A stretch of DNA of 33,308 bases from Frankia sp. AgKG'84/4 (GCF_023242965.2 NZ_JALKFU020000010.1:1-33308), one strand, 5' to 3'; positions 22,080 through 33,308 are shown, counted from the first letter of the stretch. Made by a program: numbers and translations. The notes: generated by a model from the sequence alone, not told the origin.

Positions 22080-22955
22080 ATGCAGACCTCCCCCACATGG
22101 CGGCGCATCGCAGTGTTCGACGCGCTGGAAATGGAATGGGCGCACCTCGCGGCCAGCCCCCGGCTGCGGTCCGCCACCCGACACTGGTCCACCCTGGACC
22201 CGGCTCTCCGTGAGCTGGCTTCCCCGGAAAGCATCCTGGCCGCCGGTCAGAACCTCGCCGACTACGAGCAAGTCGGTGCAGTGACCCTTGCCCTTACCCG
22301 AATTACGTCCGGCTTTCCCGAACCCAGCGCCGCAGAGAAGAGTCACCGGCCGGCCAGCCGGGACGCCGACCAGGATCTCGCGGTACGCCTTCTGACGCAG
22401 ATTCTGCTGCCCGGTCTGAAGGCGTTGTGCGCTCGTTCCCGGTGGATGCACCAGCTCCCCGACGGCGGCAGCCTCTGGCTGGTCTCGGACCGGGAAGAAT
22501 GCGCCGCCATCGCATTGGAACTCCTTATCGCCGGAATCCGGCACTACCACTGGCGGACCCGCCGCGGCCCGGCGAATCTCAACCTCCTCAACGATGTCCG
22601 CACCCGACTGACCCGTCAGGTCACCCACGCCCGCGCTGGCGACCACCCGCTCCGGCTGTCCGGGGACGACAACGCCCTGACCGAAATCCCCTCCGACACC
22701 GGACCGGACGAGCATCTCCTTTACACCGAGGCCCTCGTGGACCTTCTCCGTTGGGCGCTGCGCGCGGGCGTGCTGTCCGCCGACGCGGTGCGTCTCATCG
22801 CCCGCACCCGCCTCGCCGATCACAGCCCGGACGAGCTGGCGGACGAGTTCGGGATCGCCGCGGCCAGCGTCCGCCGACGCCGCCAGCGGGCCGAGGCGAC
22901 CCTCGCGACCGCCGCCCGCGCCGCTGGCCGCTGGCCGCTGGCCGTGGCTGCCTGA
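22080..22955 (+). CDS. Sigma-region-4-like HTH protein
   Basis: A 291-residue, mostly helical protein. Its C-terminal part (about 225-285) reads as a sigma-70 region-4-type HTH: AVRLIARTRLADHSPDELADEFGIAAASVRRRRQRAEATL. The N-terminal 200 residues have no recognised domain and lack obvious sigma regions 1-3. ATG 22080 follows ACGGAGC. It is the first gene of the co-directional conjugation cluster and likely controls it, an inference from position. It could instead be a sigma-like regulator found in actinomycete mobile elements. Confidence 0.65.
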   Translation: MQTSPTWRRIAVFDALEMEWAHLAASPRLRSATRHWSTLDPALRELASPESILAAGQNLADYEQVGAVTLALTRITSGFPEPSAAEKSHRPASRDADQDLAVRLLTQILLPGLKALCARSRWMHQLPDGGSLWLVSDREECAAIALELLIAGIRHYHWRTRRGPANLNLLNDVRTRLTRQVTHARAGDHPLRLSGDDNALTEIPSDTGPDEHLLYTEALVDLLRWALRAGVLSADAVRLIARTRLADHSPDELADEFGIAAASVRRRRQRAEATLATAARAAGRWPLAVAA

Positions 22956-23039
22956 TCCCTCGCTGGCCCCGCCCCGGCCGCACATCAACGAACCGCGTCT
23001 CGCCGTAAACCACCCATCGCCCGCGAAGGAGCACCGCTC

Positions 23040-23633
23040 ATGCCGTCCACCCCGTCGACCGGCTGGGTCCCCGATCTGTCCGTCTTTCCGCGCCTTCCTG
23101 ACATCGAGTTCCCGCCGGGGGCCGCCGACGCCCTGGCATCGCAGGCGGGGCCGGAACCGGCCCTCGTCGACGTGGTGGCCGCCCTGGCCAGCGAGGGTGA
23201 CAGGGTGCCGCCGATCGCCTGGGTGCCGGGCACCGAGGCGACGGCGGAGCTGACCTGGTCGGGTCGGGTGACTCGACTGCGGATCGGCCTGCACGCCGGC
23301 ATCGACGACGCCGCGGGAGAGATCATCCGCGCTTCCCGCGGCCACGAGACCCGCGACCGGATCTGCTGGTCGCTGGCCGCGGCCACCTACCCGGTCGCCC
23401 TGCTCGTGTTGGAAGCGCTGCGCCGTCGGGAAGTCGTCGCCGCCTGGCCGGCTCTCGGGATCTTCGTCGGCGTGCTGGCCGTGGCCTGTGTCGTCGCGCG
23501 GCTGTACAGCCGGCGCCTTGAGCGACGCGTCATGGCCGACGTGCTTCGCCTCGTCCCCATCCACCAGCCCGGCGACCGCCGGGACGTCCCTCTCCTCGAC
23601 GTCGCCGATATCGAACTCGCGCATCGGACCTGA
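23040..23633 (+). CDS. Two-span membrane protein of the transfer cluster
   Basis: A 197-residue protein with two hydrophobic segments at about residues 109-125 (ICWSLAAATYPVALLVLEAL) and 135-153 (AALGIFVGVLAVACVVA region), separated by a short basic loop (RRREVV). The N-terminal 105 residues and the C-terminal 45 are soluble. ATG 23040 has GCGAAGGAGC upstream. It follows the sigma-like gene by 84 bases. No family is recognised; it may be a transfer-complex or regulatory membrane component. Confidence 0.7.
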   Translation: MPSTPSTGWVPDLSVFPRLPDIEFPPGAADALASQAGPEPALVDVVAALASEGDRVPPIAWVPGTEATAELTWSGRVTRLRIGLHAGIDDAAGEIIRASRGHETRDRICWSLAAATYPVALLVLEALRRREVVAAWPALGIFVGVLAVACVVARLYSRRLERRVMADVLRLVPIHQPGDRRDVPLLDVADIELAHRT

Positions 23634-23805
23634 GGTGCCCACGCCGCCCGTGCCGCGATCGGCGGCCAGCTCGGTTCGAGGTGGGCATGGCGACGGGATC
23701 GATGTCCGTTTCGCCGCGCCGCGCGTGCCTTTCCCGGGCAGCCGGGCAGTTCCTTGTGCCCGTTCCACTGCCCGCCCGCTCGACGTTCGAACACAGGAGA
23801 CGACC
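23634..23805 (+). other. Intergenic leader ahead of the transfer operon
   Basis: This 172-base stretch has an open frame from GTG 23635 that is in phase with the small ORF at 23806 (together 69 codons), but GTG 23635 has no ribosome site. I see no other gene in it. Confidence 0.4.
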
Positions 23806-23844
23806 ATGAGACCCACCCGTCGCCGGCCTGCCCGCCGGAGGTGA
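23806..23844 (+). CDS. 12-residue Arg-rich leader peptide coupled to TcpC gene
   Basis: ATG 23806 is preceded by AGGAGACGACC, a strong ribosome site, and the frame MRPTRRRPARRR stops at TGA 23842-23844. Its last codons contain GGAGG, the ribosome site for the TcpC ATG at 23849. The two genes are thus physically coupled. Arg makes up seven of the 12 residues, so ribosome movement here could respond to Arg-tRNA supply; that is speculation from composition. Confidence 0.48.
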   Translation: MRPTRRRPARRR

Positions 23845-23848
23845 CGCG

Positions 23849-25183
23849 ATGACGAAAGTCCGAACACGCGGGCTCTCCCAGCCGCGGAGGGAACCCGACG
23901 ACGACGCGTCCGCCGCGGAACCAGACGACGACTCCGGGTCGGCCGTCATCCGCTCGTCGCACCATGCCGCCCGGTTAACGACCGCGGCCTCGGCGCTGCT
24001 CTGGCTGCTGGTCGGCACGGGCGCGATCGGTGGTCTCGCGGCCTGGTTCACCCGACCAGCGGACGCCACCTCGGCTCGGCCGCAGACGGTCCGTTCCCCG
24101 GTGGGCCCGACCGGCTGGGCCGAGGCGTTCGTCTCCACCTACCTGCGCACCGGCGAAGGCGAGGAGGACCAGCTGCGGATGTTCTACCCGGGCGTCCCGG
24201 CACTGGACAAGGTCACGCCCGTCGCGGCCAGCCCGACGATGATGTCCACCTACACGCTTCGCTCCGCGGAGACCGCGCCCGGCTACTGGGCCGTGACTGT
24301 CGCCGTCACCGAGCAGGCCACCGCCTCGGTGGGTGGTGCCGGCTCCGGAGGCACCGGAGGCACCGGAGGCACCGGAGGCACCGGCGAGACCGACGGGTTC
24401 GCCGGCGCCCAGGACTCCGTGCCGACGCCGAGGCCCGCCGGCGATGTGCTGGCCTGCTATCAGGTGTCGCTGCTGGCCCGGGGAGACGCGATCGCCGGTG
24501 GGGTCGACCCGACCGGCTCGCCCAGCGGGTACGCCGCCACCCGGCTACCGGATCGGGTTTCCTGCCCGCCCACTCTTTCGGGTTCGCCGAACCTCGCCCT
24601 CGACGGTGCGGACGTCGGCCTGAACGACCCGGTCAACGACGTTGTCCGGCGCTTCCTCGCGGCGCTGTTGACAGGCGACGGAGAGGTCGCCCGGTACAGC
24701 AGTCCGGGCGCGGGCGTGCGCTCCATCGTTCCCGCCCCCTACACCGGCGTGGAGCTGGTCAGTCTCGCCCGCGACACAGCCCCTGCGGCCAACAACGATC
24801 CGAACGAGGCCCCCGCGCCCGCGGACGGCCAGCGGTTGCGGGTACTGGCCACGATCCGGGTATCCGGCCCGGACGGCATCCGCATGCTGTCCTACCCGCT
24901 GCGGCTGACCGCACGGGCCGGGCGGTGGGAGGTCTCCTCGCTGGACAGCACCCCCCCGCTGCGCGGCGCCGAACCGCCGCCGGTGGCACCAGCTCCCACC
25001 CCGCAGGACACCTCCGCACCGCTGACCTCACCGCCGGCCGAGCCGTCGGCGGGCCAGCCGTCGACCAGCCAGCCGGCTGCGGGCTGGCCGACCGAAACCG
25101 CACCGGACCCCATGGCGCCTGCATCCGCAGCAGCGGACACCGCCGCCGCGACGCCGGCCTCGCCCGAGTCCGCGTCCCGCTGA
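23849..25183 (+). CDS. TcpC/VirB8-like conjugation protein
   Basis: A 444-residue bitopic protein. A cytoplasmic Arg/Asp-rich N-terminus precedes one span at about residues 44-67 (TTAASALLWLLVGTGAIGG), then two NTF2-like modules (about 85-160 and 210-365). The first contains GWAEAFVSTYLRTGEGEEDQ and the second NDVVRRFLAALLTGDGEVARY, features expected of TcpC. A GGT repeat (9-bp unit x 4 at 24347-24382) links the modules. The C-terminal 80 residues are Pro/Thr/Ala-rich. VirB8-like proteins form the inner-membrane scaffold of the type IV channel. ATG 23849 uses GGAGG of the leader ORF. It starts the tight run of transfer genes. Confidence 0.78.
   Translation: MTKVRTRGLSQPRREPDDDASAAEPDDDSGSAVIRSSHHAARLTTAASALLWLLVGTGAIGGLAAWFTRPADATSARPQTVRSPVGPTGWAEAFVSTYLRTGEGEEDQLRMFYPGVPALDKVTPVAASPTMMSTYTLRSAETAPGYWAVTVAVTEQATASVGGAGSGGTGGTGGTGGTGETDGFAGAQDSVPTPRPAGDVLACYQVSLLARGDAIAGGVDPTGSPSGYAATRLPDRVSCPPTLSGSPNLALDGADVGLNDPVNDVVRRFLAALLTGDGEVARYSSPGAGVRSIVPAPYTGVELVSLARDTAPAANNDPNEAPAPADGQRLRVLATIRVSGPDGIRMLSYPLRLTARAGRWEVSSLDSTPPLRGAEPPPVAPAPTPQDTSAPLTSPPAEPSAGQPSTSQPAAGWPTETAPDPMAPASAAADTAAATPASPESASR
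24347..24382 (+). repeat. Four 9-bp in-frame repeats encoding GGT
   Basis: Four exact copies of GGAGGCACC code for a Gly-Gly-Thr linker between the two NTF2-like modules of the TcpC-like protein. Being in frame, copy number can vary without disrupting the gene. Confidence 0.85.
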
Positions 25184-25199
25184 GAAGGAGCCAGCACCG

Positions 25200-25565
25200 A
25201 TGGCCGCCTCACCGACGTCCCCACCGCCGGCCCGCGAGATCCTCGCGGCGGGTGGCTGGTTCGACACGTTCAACAATCTGGTCAACCACGCACAGACCCT
25301 CGCCTTGGCCGCCTTGGGTCTCGTCATCGTCGTCACGATTCTCACGACGATGCACATGAGCAAGGGAGGGATCGCGAAAGTTGTCATGGCCGGCCTGACG
25401 GGCGCCGTGGCGTACTGGCTCGCCACCAGCTACATCCCGAACTCCAAGCGCACCGAGAACGAGATCAACGGCGCGCCTGCGATCACTGTTGTGTCCAGCT
25501 CACCACAGGTTGTCCCGCTCGATGGTGCCGTCCTCTCTCACGCTTCTTCCCGGAGCGGGACATGA
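25200..25565 (+). CDS. Small two-span T4SS membrane protein (VirB2/TcpD position)
   Basis: A 121-residue protein with two hydrophobic spans (about 33-53, LALAALGLVIVVTILTT; about 58-78, IAKVVMAGLTGAVAYWLATSYI), a layout seen in VirB2-like pilin subunits and in small Tcp channel proteins. The AGAAGGAGCC site is 7 bases before ATG 25200. It lies 17 bases after TcpC and its stop overlaps the next start (ATGA at 25562). Sequence does not decide between a pilin-like and a TcpD-like role. Confidence 0.68.
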   Translation: MAASPTSPPPAREILAAGGWFDTFNNLVNHAQTLALAALGLVIVVTILTTMHMSKGGIAKVVMAGLTGAVAYWLATSYIPNSKRTENEINGAPAITVVSSSPQVVPLDGAVLSHASSRSGT

Positions 25566-26101
25566 GTAACGCGGTTGAGCGGTCCGCGGATGACGAGCGG
25601 CTGGTGTTTCGCAACTACGCCAAGGCGCACCGGCACGGGACCGTCATCGGGCAGCTGCCCGGCGGGCACGCCATCCCCTTCGGGCCCTACTCGTTGACGC
25701 AGGTCGGGGTGTTCGTCGGGGGCGTCATCACGCTCTACATCACCCGTGGCGTGTGGATGCGGTTCGGCGCGGCCTTCGACATCCTGGTGCTGGTCGGCGT
25801 GCCGTACGGGCTCGCGATGGCCGAGCGGTTCGTCCGGCCGGAGGGTCGCAGCCCCCTGCGCACCGTCGTCGCGCTCGTCGTCTACGCACTCGCCCCCCGA
25901 TCGGGCCGCCGACACGGCCGCACCCGACCGTCCCTGCGCCGCCAGGCGCCGCGCGTCCCTCGCCGCATCCTCGTCCGAGACCTCGATCTTCCGCTCGGAC
26001 CTGCGTGGTCACCGACGGAGCCGAAGCGCGAACTCGCAACCGCAGCAACCACCCTGGGCGATCTCCTGTCACCGACCGACCCACGCGGGGGCGGACGATG
26101 A
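25562..26101 (+). CDS. TcpE/PrgI-like (VirB3-type) membrane protein
   Basis: A 179-residue protein with an N-terminal soluble part, two adjacent hydrophobic spans at about 46-66 (LTQVGVFVGGVITLYITRGV) and 70-88 (FDILVLVGVPYGLAMAERF), and a basic C-terminal tail. This is the pattern of TcpE and PrgI-type proteins, which occupy the place of VirB3 and pair with VirB4. It overlaps the preceding gene by ATGA and the VirB4 gene downstream by ATGA (26098), so the three are translationally linked. Confidence 0.75.
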   Translation: MSNAVERSADDERLVFRNYAKAHRHGTVIGQLPGGHAIPFGPYSLTQVGVFVGGVITLYITRGVWMRFGAAFDILVLVGVPYGLAMAERFVRPEGRSPLRTVVALVVYALAPRSGRRHGRTRPSLRRQAPRVPRRILVRDLDLPLGPAWSPTEPKRELATAATTLGDLLSPTDPRGGGR

Positions 26102-28799
26102 CCGCACCCGCCCGGCACATCGCCGGCAATCTGGTCTGGACAGCGCACGGGACGGTACTGGCGGTCTGGCGGGTACAACCTGCCAGCTACCTGCACACCT
26201 CCCGGGCCGAGAAGCTCAAGCTGTACCACGCCACCCGGGGCATCCTCGCTCAGCTGCGGGCCGACGCGATGCTGATGTCGCTGACCATGCCGATCGACCC
26301 GATCGCCACCGTCCAGCGGATGGTCGAGGGCATCGACCTGGAGGTCCACCCGGACTGGATCGCCGCCGCGGACGCCACCCTGGACCTGCTGGTCGACTGC
26401 GACCTTTACGACCGGGCACGGTTCCTCGTCGCCGAGCTGCCCGCCGCCCGGCCGCTCGTCGGCGCTCGCACGATCGCCGCGTCCGCCGCCGCCCGGGTCA
26501 CTGGCGCCTTCGGCCTGCCGGCCCGTCCGCCGGCCGGCACCGAGGTGCGCATCCGCCGCCAGCAGGAGGCCGACTACCTCACCAGGCTGGCGGCGGGCCC
26601 GCTGCTGCGGCGGGCTACGGCGACGGAGGTCGCGTGGATCTACGCGCGGGCTTACCGCCGCGGGCTTTTCGACCTGCCCCTGGACGGCCCGGACGCGGAC
26701 CTCGACCACGGCGATCCGCGCCACGATCCGCAGGGGCAGCGGTTCACCGCGGAGTCGCGGGTGAGTGACGGGCACCTGATCGGCCCCGCACTGACAGTGC
26801 TCGACGAAGCGGTGGCCTTCGAGGGCGGCGACCGTGGCGACCCGAAACGTCCGGAGGGTCTGCGCCGCTACGTCCAGCTCACCAGCGCCTTCGGAACCGG
26901 TTATCAGGCTTACGGCGCGCTGGCCGACATGCCCGACGCGTTCTCCTTCCCGGATGGTGCCGAGTGGTTCGGCGTCGACGACACCGTCGACGATCCGGTC
27001 GACTGGTACGCCCGCCTACGGGTGATTCCCAACGAGGAGGCCCGCCGTACGGCACGACGGAAGCTGCGACAACTCGTCTCGCAGAAGGACGAGTACGTCG
27101 GGGAGACCGCCGGGCTGCCCACCAGCCTCGGCAATGCCATCGACGCCCTCGACGATGCCCAGGCCGAACTGAGTTCCTCCTCTGATCCGATGCTCGCCAC
27201 CACCCTGGTGTTCTCCGTCGCCGCCGACGACCCCGCCGAGGCGGACCGGCGTATCGCCCGCCTCCAAGCCGTGCTGCGCGGCGGGGAGTACCGGCTGGCC
27301 CGGCCCATCGGCGACCAGGAAGCCCTCTACGAGGGCGGCAAACCGGGCAACCCGCCACCGCGGGCATGCCGCGACTTCGAGCAGATGCTTACGCCCCGTC
27401 AGCTCGCCGCCGGCAACCCGTTCGCCGGCGCGGACCTCGGCGACCCCAACGGCATGCTGCTGGGTTTCTCCCTCGACGGCGGCTGCGCCCGTCCGGTGCT
27501 GCTCGACCCGGCACGCGGACCGGCCACCGACCGGTCGGGCTCGATCGCCATCACGGCGGCTCTCGGCGCCGGCAAGTCGTTCACGCTGAAGCATCTCGCC
27601 TGGGGAGCGCTGGCCCGCGGCGGCCAGTTCGCCACCCTCGACCGCACCGAGCACGGCGAATGGGTGCAGTTCGCCCAGAACGCCCCAGGAAGCACCGAGG
27701 TGGTCACTCTCACCTCGGACGCCGCCGTGAGCATCGACCCGCTGCAGATCTTCACTGGCGACGAGGCGCTGCAGTTCGGCACCGGATTCCTGTGCCTGCT
27801 CCTGGGCATCGGCATCCAGGAGACCGAAGGCGACGTGCTGACCTCCGCGATCAAAACCGTGCTCGGTGACCGGCGGCCCCGGGCTGCGAACCTCGTCGGG
27901 GTGCTGGAGGAGCGCGCGCGTGAGGACCGCGGCCGTCGCCTCGGCGACGCGGCGGAACTCGTCGCCGGTCGCCTGCGCGGGCGGATCAGCGAGAAGCTCG
28001 CACGGGTCGTCTTCGGCGACGCGCCACCACTGCGCCTGTCCCGCGCGGACTCGGTGATCCTCTGGACCCCCGGCCTCAAGCCACCGCCCCGCGAGGTGCT
28101 GCTGAGCCCGGAGCTGGCCAAGCGGCTGCTCGGCGAACAGCTGCTTGCGCAGGCCATGGTCTACCTCGCCGCCGCCATCATGCGCAAGATCACCTTTACC
28201 GACCGCAGCCGCTTCGGCGCCATGTGCCTGGACGAGGCGAGCTTCCTCACCGCAAGTGTCGAGGGAGCCCAGCTCTACGAGGAGGGCCTGCGGGAATCCC
28301 GCCGGGCCAACGCCGCCGTCTGGGTCGCCGCCCAGGACGTCGCCTCGCTCGGCGAGCCCCGGCTGCGCGCCCTCATCCCGATCCGCGTCGCCGGCCGTCA
28401 GGGCAGCCGGTACGCCGCCGAGCAGGCCCTGGAACTACTCGGGATGGACGTCGACGAGGAACACGTCACCGCTCTGCAGGAGATCAACCCCGACGCTGAA
28501 CGCCAGCCCGACCGGGTCGGCGAATGCTACCTGCGCGACCTCGACGGCCGAGTCGGCTTCCTCCAGATCGTCCCACCCCCGATCGCCGGCCTGACCGCCG
28601 CCTGGGACAGCAACCCCCGCGCGGCTGCCCGCGGCCAACGGACCGCGAGCCAGCCGGCCGCGCCCGTCGCCGCCGCGGGCGCTCCCGGTGTGCCGGCCGT
28701 GAAGGACCTGACGTTGCTCGGCAAGCCCCTTCCTCCCGCGTGGAACGCCGGGGGTAACCGCCGCGGGCCGTCCATGCGTTCGGCCGCTCCGGACGGCCA

Positions 28800-28803
<4 letters not shown>
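26098..28803 (+). CDS. VirB4-like conjugation ATPase
   Basis: A 901-residue cytoplasmic ATPase that powers type IV secretion/conjugation. The Walker A motif ALGAGKSFT has its Lys at residue 493, and the Walker B motif MCLDEASF has D712 and E713. The N-terminal region (1-440) has the VirB4/TraC-like non-ATPase domain, including MPIDPIATVQRM near residue 62 and GTGYQAYGALADMPDAFSF near residue 265. The C-terminal 60 residues are Ala/Pro-rich. ATG 26098 overlaps the TcpE-like stop; an in-frame reading upstream to 25753 would run through the TcpE-like gene and is rejected. Its stop overlaps the next gene's GTG (28800). Confidence 0.9.
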
Positions 28804-31057
<2,254 letters not shown>

Positions 31058-31058
<1 letters not shown>

Positions 31059-32290
31059 TGGCGGCTCCGGTCATCGCCGCGCAGGTACTGAAGTCCAGCG
31101 TCGGGAAAATGGTCAAGAAGGCAGCGGTCCGCCGGGCCCGGGCCAGCGTCGGAAGACGCGGACGTCGCTCGCCGGACGGCGATGGCGAAAAGAAGAAACG
31201 TCCCTGGTGGCTTCTTGCCATCGTGATGGTCCTTGGCGGCAATTATCTGATCATTGGCGTCGTCCTGCTGGTCGTTGTCCTCATCCCCGGGGCCAGCTCG
31301 TTGGCGGGAAGACAGGGCGATACCATCGTTCCGGCCCCGTCGGCAGTGACCGGCATACCCGCCGTTCTTCTTGACGCCTATGCCCAGGCGGCCCGCAACG
31401 CCCAGCGGTACGCGCCCACCTGCACGGGCATGACCTGGTCGATCCTCGCCGGCATCGGCCAGATCGAATCGGGGCAGGTCGCCGGCCACCAGATCGCGGC
31501 CGACGGGCAGGTCACGCCGGCGATCCTCGGGCCACGCCTCGATGGCACCAACGGCACCGCGCGCATCGTCGACACCGACGGCGGCCGCTGGGACGGCGAC
31601 ACCGCGCTCGACCGGGCGGTCGGCCCGATGCAGTTCATCCCGGGCTCGTGGGCGTCGATGGGTCGGGACGGCAACGACGACGGCGTCGCCGACCCCAACA
31701 ACGTCTACGACGCCACCGCCGCCACCGTCGTCCACCTGTGCGGGCGGGGGCCCACCAACCTGGCCGACCGGTCCCAGCTTTCCCGCGCCATCTTCAGCTA
31801 CAACGCCAGCGACGAATACGTGGCCAACGTTCTGCACTGGATCGACATCTTCCGTTCGCTCGGCGCCGCTGCCGGCGCTGCCACCCCCGGAACCGTCCCC
31901 GGCGGCGTGCCCGCTCCGCGCGGCACGAACACCACCGACACCATCATCGGCATCATGGCCAAATCCGGCGTGCCCTACGTGGTGACCTCCACAGTGCGAC
32001 CAGAGGACACCGGCAGCTATCACAGCCTCGGCCAGGCCGTCGACTTCGCCCTGGCCGGCGCCGACAACCCACAGCTCCTCGCGATCAACCAGTACTGGGC
32101 GCGGTACGCCGCCGGCCTCAGCGAACTGATCTACACCGGGCCCGGCGGAACCTGCGTCAAGGACGGCATGGTCGTCTCCTGCGCCGGTGTCTACGCGAAG
32201 GTCGTTGCCGAGCACCACAACCACGTCCATGTCGCCGCCACCCCCGACATGCTGCGCCGCATCGGAGTCGGGACCGATGTCGAATCCTGA
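31058..32290 (+). CDS. Lytic transglycosylase fused to an M15/ARB-07466-like domain (T4SS cell-wall opening enzyme)
   Basis: A 410-residue membrane-anchored enzyme. A basic N-terminus and one span (about 50-78) precede a lytic-transglycosylase-type domain (100-275) with GIGQIESG, whose E137 would be the catalytic acid, and the FIPGSW region that follows in such SLT_2/MltB-like folds. The C-terminal domain has YHSLGQAVDF (H322, D329) and HHNHVHV (H389, H391), the zinc-site pattern of M15/VanY-like enzymes and their ARB-07466-like relatives. It would cut both glycan and peptide parts of the wall to let the transfer channel pass. The start at 31058 (TGATG with the upstream stop) is preferred over ATG 30989, which overlaps by 70 bases. 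Confidence 0.82.
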
Positions 32291-33008
32291 CCCGCGCACC
32301 GCCAGGCGAGCGGCTGCGCGGCGCGAATCCGGCAAAACCCGGTCGCCGCGGCACCGGGGCCTTCGCGGTCCACTCGTGCTGATCACCGCAGGACTCATGC
32401 TGATGGTCGCCATGGCCTTCGGGCCGGCCGGCAGTCTCCCCGGCGCACGATCCGGGCAACCGAACTCAGAAGTGCTCGACCCGCCGAACCCGACTCCCAC
32501 CGCTTCGAGAACTCCCTCGCCAGCTCCGTCCCCGGGGCCAGTTCGCCGTCACGCCGAGGATCCCCTCCCCAGCCGACCCGCGGACACCCCGTCAATGGCT
32601 TCCCACCCCGACGCGGGACGCGTCGGGGACAGCCCTGCGAGCGACGCTGTCCTGCAGGCCGGGCTCGACGCACCCGCCGGGGCGGGCGTACCACCCGCCA
32701 CTGCCGCGACCGCGGTGGCCGTGGCCCGCGAGGTGCTGACCGCGGACATCACCGGTGCCGGCCGAACCGCCTTTCCCGACTACTGGCCGCCCGGCGCATT
32801 CCAACCGACCTACCGCACCATCCACATCCAGGCAGCCGTGGTCAGCTCGGCCACCACCTCACCTCGCGGCGGTGCACGCCACCTCGACGTGACCCTGCTG
32901 TGGACCGGCGCCCAGGCCGACGGCGTCATCGCCGACAGCCAGCGGACCATCGTCCGCCTTCGATCCGTTGGAGAAGGCTGGGTACCTGTCCATCCCTGGG
33001 AAAGCTGA
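32277..33008 (+). CDS. Single-span protein at the end of the transfer operon
   Basis: A 243-residue protein: a basic N-terminus, one span at about 31-50 (GPLVLITAGLMLMVAMAFGP), a Pro/Ser/Thr-rich linker (about 60-115) and an extracytoplasmic domain (about 130-243) with beta strands (LDVTLLWTGAQADGV, RTIVRLRSVGEGWVPVHPW). The last part resembles an NTF2-like module in layout, as in the TcpC-like protein, but I do not assign it. ATG 32277 lies within the transglycosylase gene (14-base overlap). It is the last transfer gene before the insertion sequence, and the operon's distal end may have been altered there. Confidence 0.62.
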   Translation: MSNPDPRTARRAAARRESGKTRSPRHRGLRGPLVLITAGLMLMVAMAFGPAGSLPGARSGQPNSEVLDPPNPTPTASRTPSPAPSPGPVRRHAEDPLPSRPADTPSMASHPDAGRVGDSPASDAVLQAGLDAPAGAGVPPATAATAVAVAREVLTADITGAGRTAFPDYWPPGAFQPTYRTIHIQAAVVSSATTSPRGGARHLDVTLLWTGAQADGVIADSQRTIVRLRSVGEGWVPVHPWES

Positions 33009-33231
33009 CAGCAACCCGCGCGAGTGGGTCCACACCTGACGGCCGGCCGCTGATGACCTTCGCTGTCTGGTCGTCCTGGCACCCCAAGGTCGCATCGCTG
33101 CGGAATTCCGCCTGAGCGAGTCCACGCTGGAAGCGAGGAGCGCAAGAAGGGTGAGCCCGCGGAGCGGTTACGAGCATCTCCGTCGCATCCCGGCCAGCAG
33201 TCCCCTGGGCAACCACGATCGTGTAGCCAGC
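33009..33231. other. Gap between the transfer operon and the IS element
   Basis: I see no convincing gene or terminator in this stretch. A 20-codon frame (ATG 33053 to TGA 33113-33115) lacks a ribosome site and is not called. The region may be the remnant of disrupted element DNA. Confidence 0.4.
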
Positions 33232-33308
33232 TGAACCGCCCCGGGTTTGGTGGAGACCGGTCCGTTTGGGAGGATCGAGTCGTGCCCGCTCCCAGGAAGT
33301 ACCCCGAT
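33232..33308 (+). mobile_element. Left end of an IS3-family insertion sequence (truncated by window)
   Basis: TGAACCGCCCCGGGTTTGG (33232 on) has the form of the terminal inverted repeat of actinomycete IS3-family elements, and a transposase gene starts 50 bases in. The right end is outside the window, so neither completeness nor target-site duplication can be seen. The element sits 223 bases after the last transfer gene. Confidence 0.65.
33282..33308 (+). CDS. Start of IS3-family transposase OrfA (partial)
   Basis: GTG 33282 follows GGGAGGATC and the nine visible codons read (M/V)PAPRKYPD, which is how actinomycete IS3-type OrfA proteins usually begin (the next residues would be expected to be ELRERA or similar). 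Only the first nine codons are inside the window. Confidence 0.7.

Noticed and set aside
22014-23867. A 617-codon minus frame across the sigma-like and membrane genes
   Set aside because: No motifs; overlaps two plus-strand genes with ribosome sites.
25753-26097. Extension of the VirB4 frame upstream to 25753
   Set aside because: It would run antiphase through the TcpE-like gene; composition turns Arg/Pro-rich upstream of ATG 26098, which also has an ATGA overlap.
33053-33115. A 20-codon ORF after the transfer operon
   Set aside because: No ribosome site, no conserved feature and short length.

Overview
The window is GC-rich DNA (third codon positions almost always G or C) with GTG starts, short intergenic gaps and ATGA/GTGA/TGATG gene overlaps. 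It encodes typical actinomycete families: an XRE-DUF5753 regulator, a DUF574-type methyltransferase, a biotin-dependent acyl-CoA carboxylase beta chain and a TcpC/TcpE-type conjugation cluster. A filamentous actinobacterium is the best reading, and gene content and style fit Frankia or a relative. That genus assignment is inference from style, not a database match.

Region A (1-11129) is a chaperone/GTPase locus. After the tail of an unknown gene come, all on +, an Hsp70-family ATPase, a 904-residue helical plus fibronectin-III-like scaffold, a soluble zinc-ribbon GTPase (DO-GTPase2/TRAFAC type) and a GAP1-type GTPase-associated protein. These are followed by a membrane-anchored zinc-ribbon GTPase and a 45-residue single-span membrane peptide. 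A convergent gene beyond a shared hairpin encodes a GrpE-like nucleotide exchange factor. Together they look like one GTPase-controlled, chaperone-linked system, partly soluble and partly at the membrane. This is the strongest candidate in the window for a poorly characterised biological system.

Region B (11130-14640) is mostly ordinary: a Nudix hydrolase, a tiny single-repeat Clp-N protein or remnant, a peptide deformylase, and an acyl-CoA carboxylase beta subunit whose upstream region carries a duplicated 33/34-nt motif.

Region C (14641-18625) has an ABC permease preceded by a translationally coupled 26-codon leader ORF. It also has a divergent XRE-DUF5753 regulator, a DUF574-type SAM methyltransferase, and an SsuA/NMT1-like lipoprotein followed by a near-perfect 15-bp hairpin. 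No ABC ATPase gene is present.

Region D (18626-22079) is accessory in character. It holds a 5 x 18-bp perfect-phase tandem array, a small HTH DNA-binding protein with a palindrome upstream, a class I methyltransferase overlapping a 26-codon ORF, a 9-bp-period degenerate array, a secreted PKD-domain protein, and a second palindrome/hairpin region.

Region E (22080-33008) is a conjugative type IV secretion cluster of the Gram-positive Tcp type. In order: a sigma-region-4-like regulator, a two-span membrane protein, a 12-codon Arg-rich ORF, TcpC/VirB8-like, a small two-span protein, TcpE/VirB3-like, VirB4 ATPase, a VirB6-like polytopic protein, a lytic transglycosylase fused to an M15-like peptidase domain, and a single-span accessory protein. 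No relaxase, coupling protein, integrase or att site is visible, so the element must continue outside the window if functional. The window ends inside the left end of an IS3-family insertion sequence (from about 33232).
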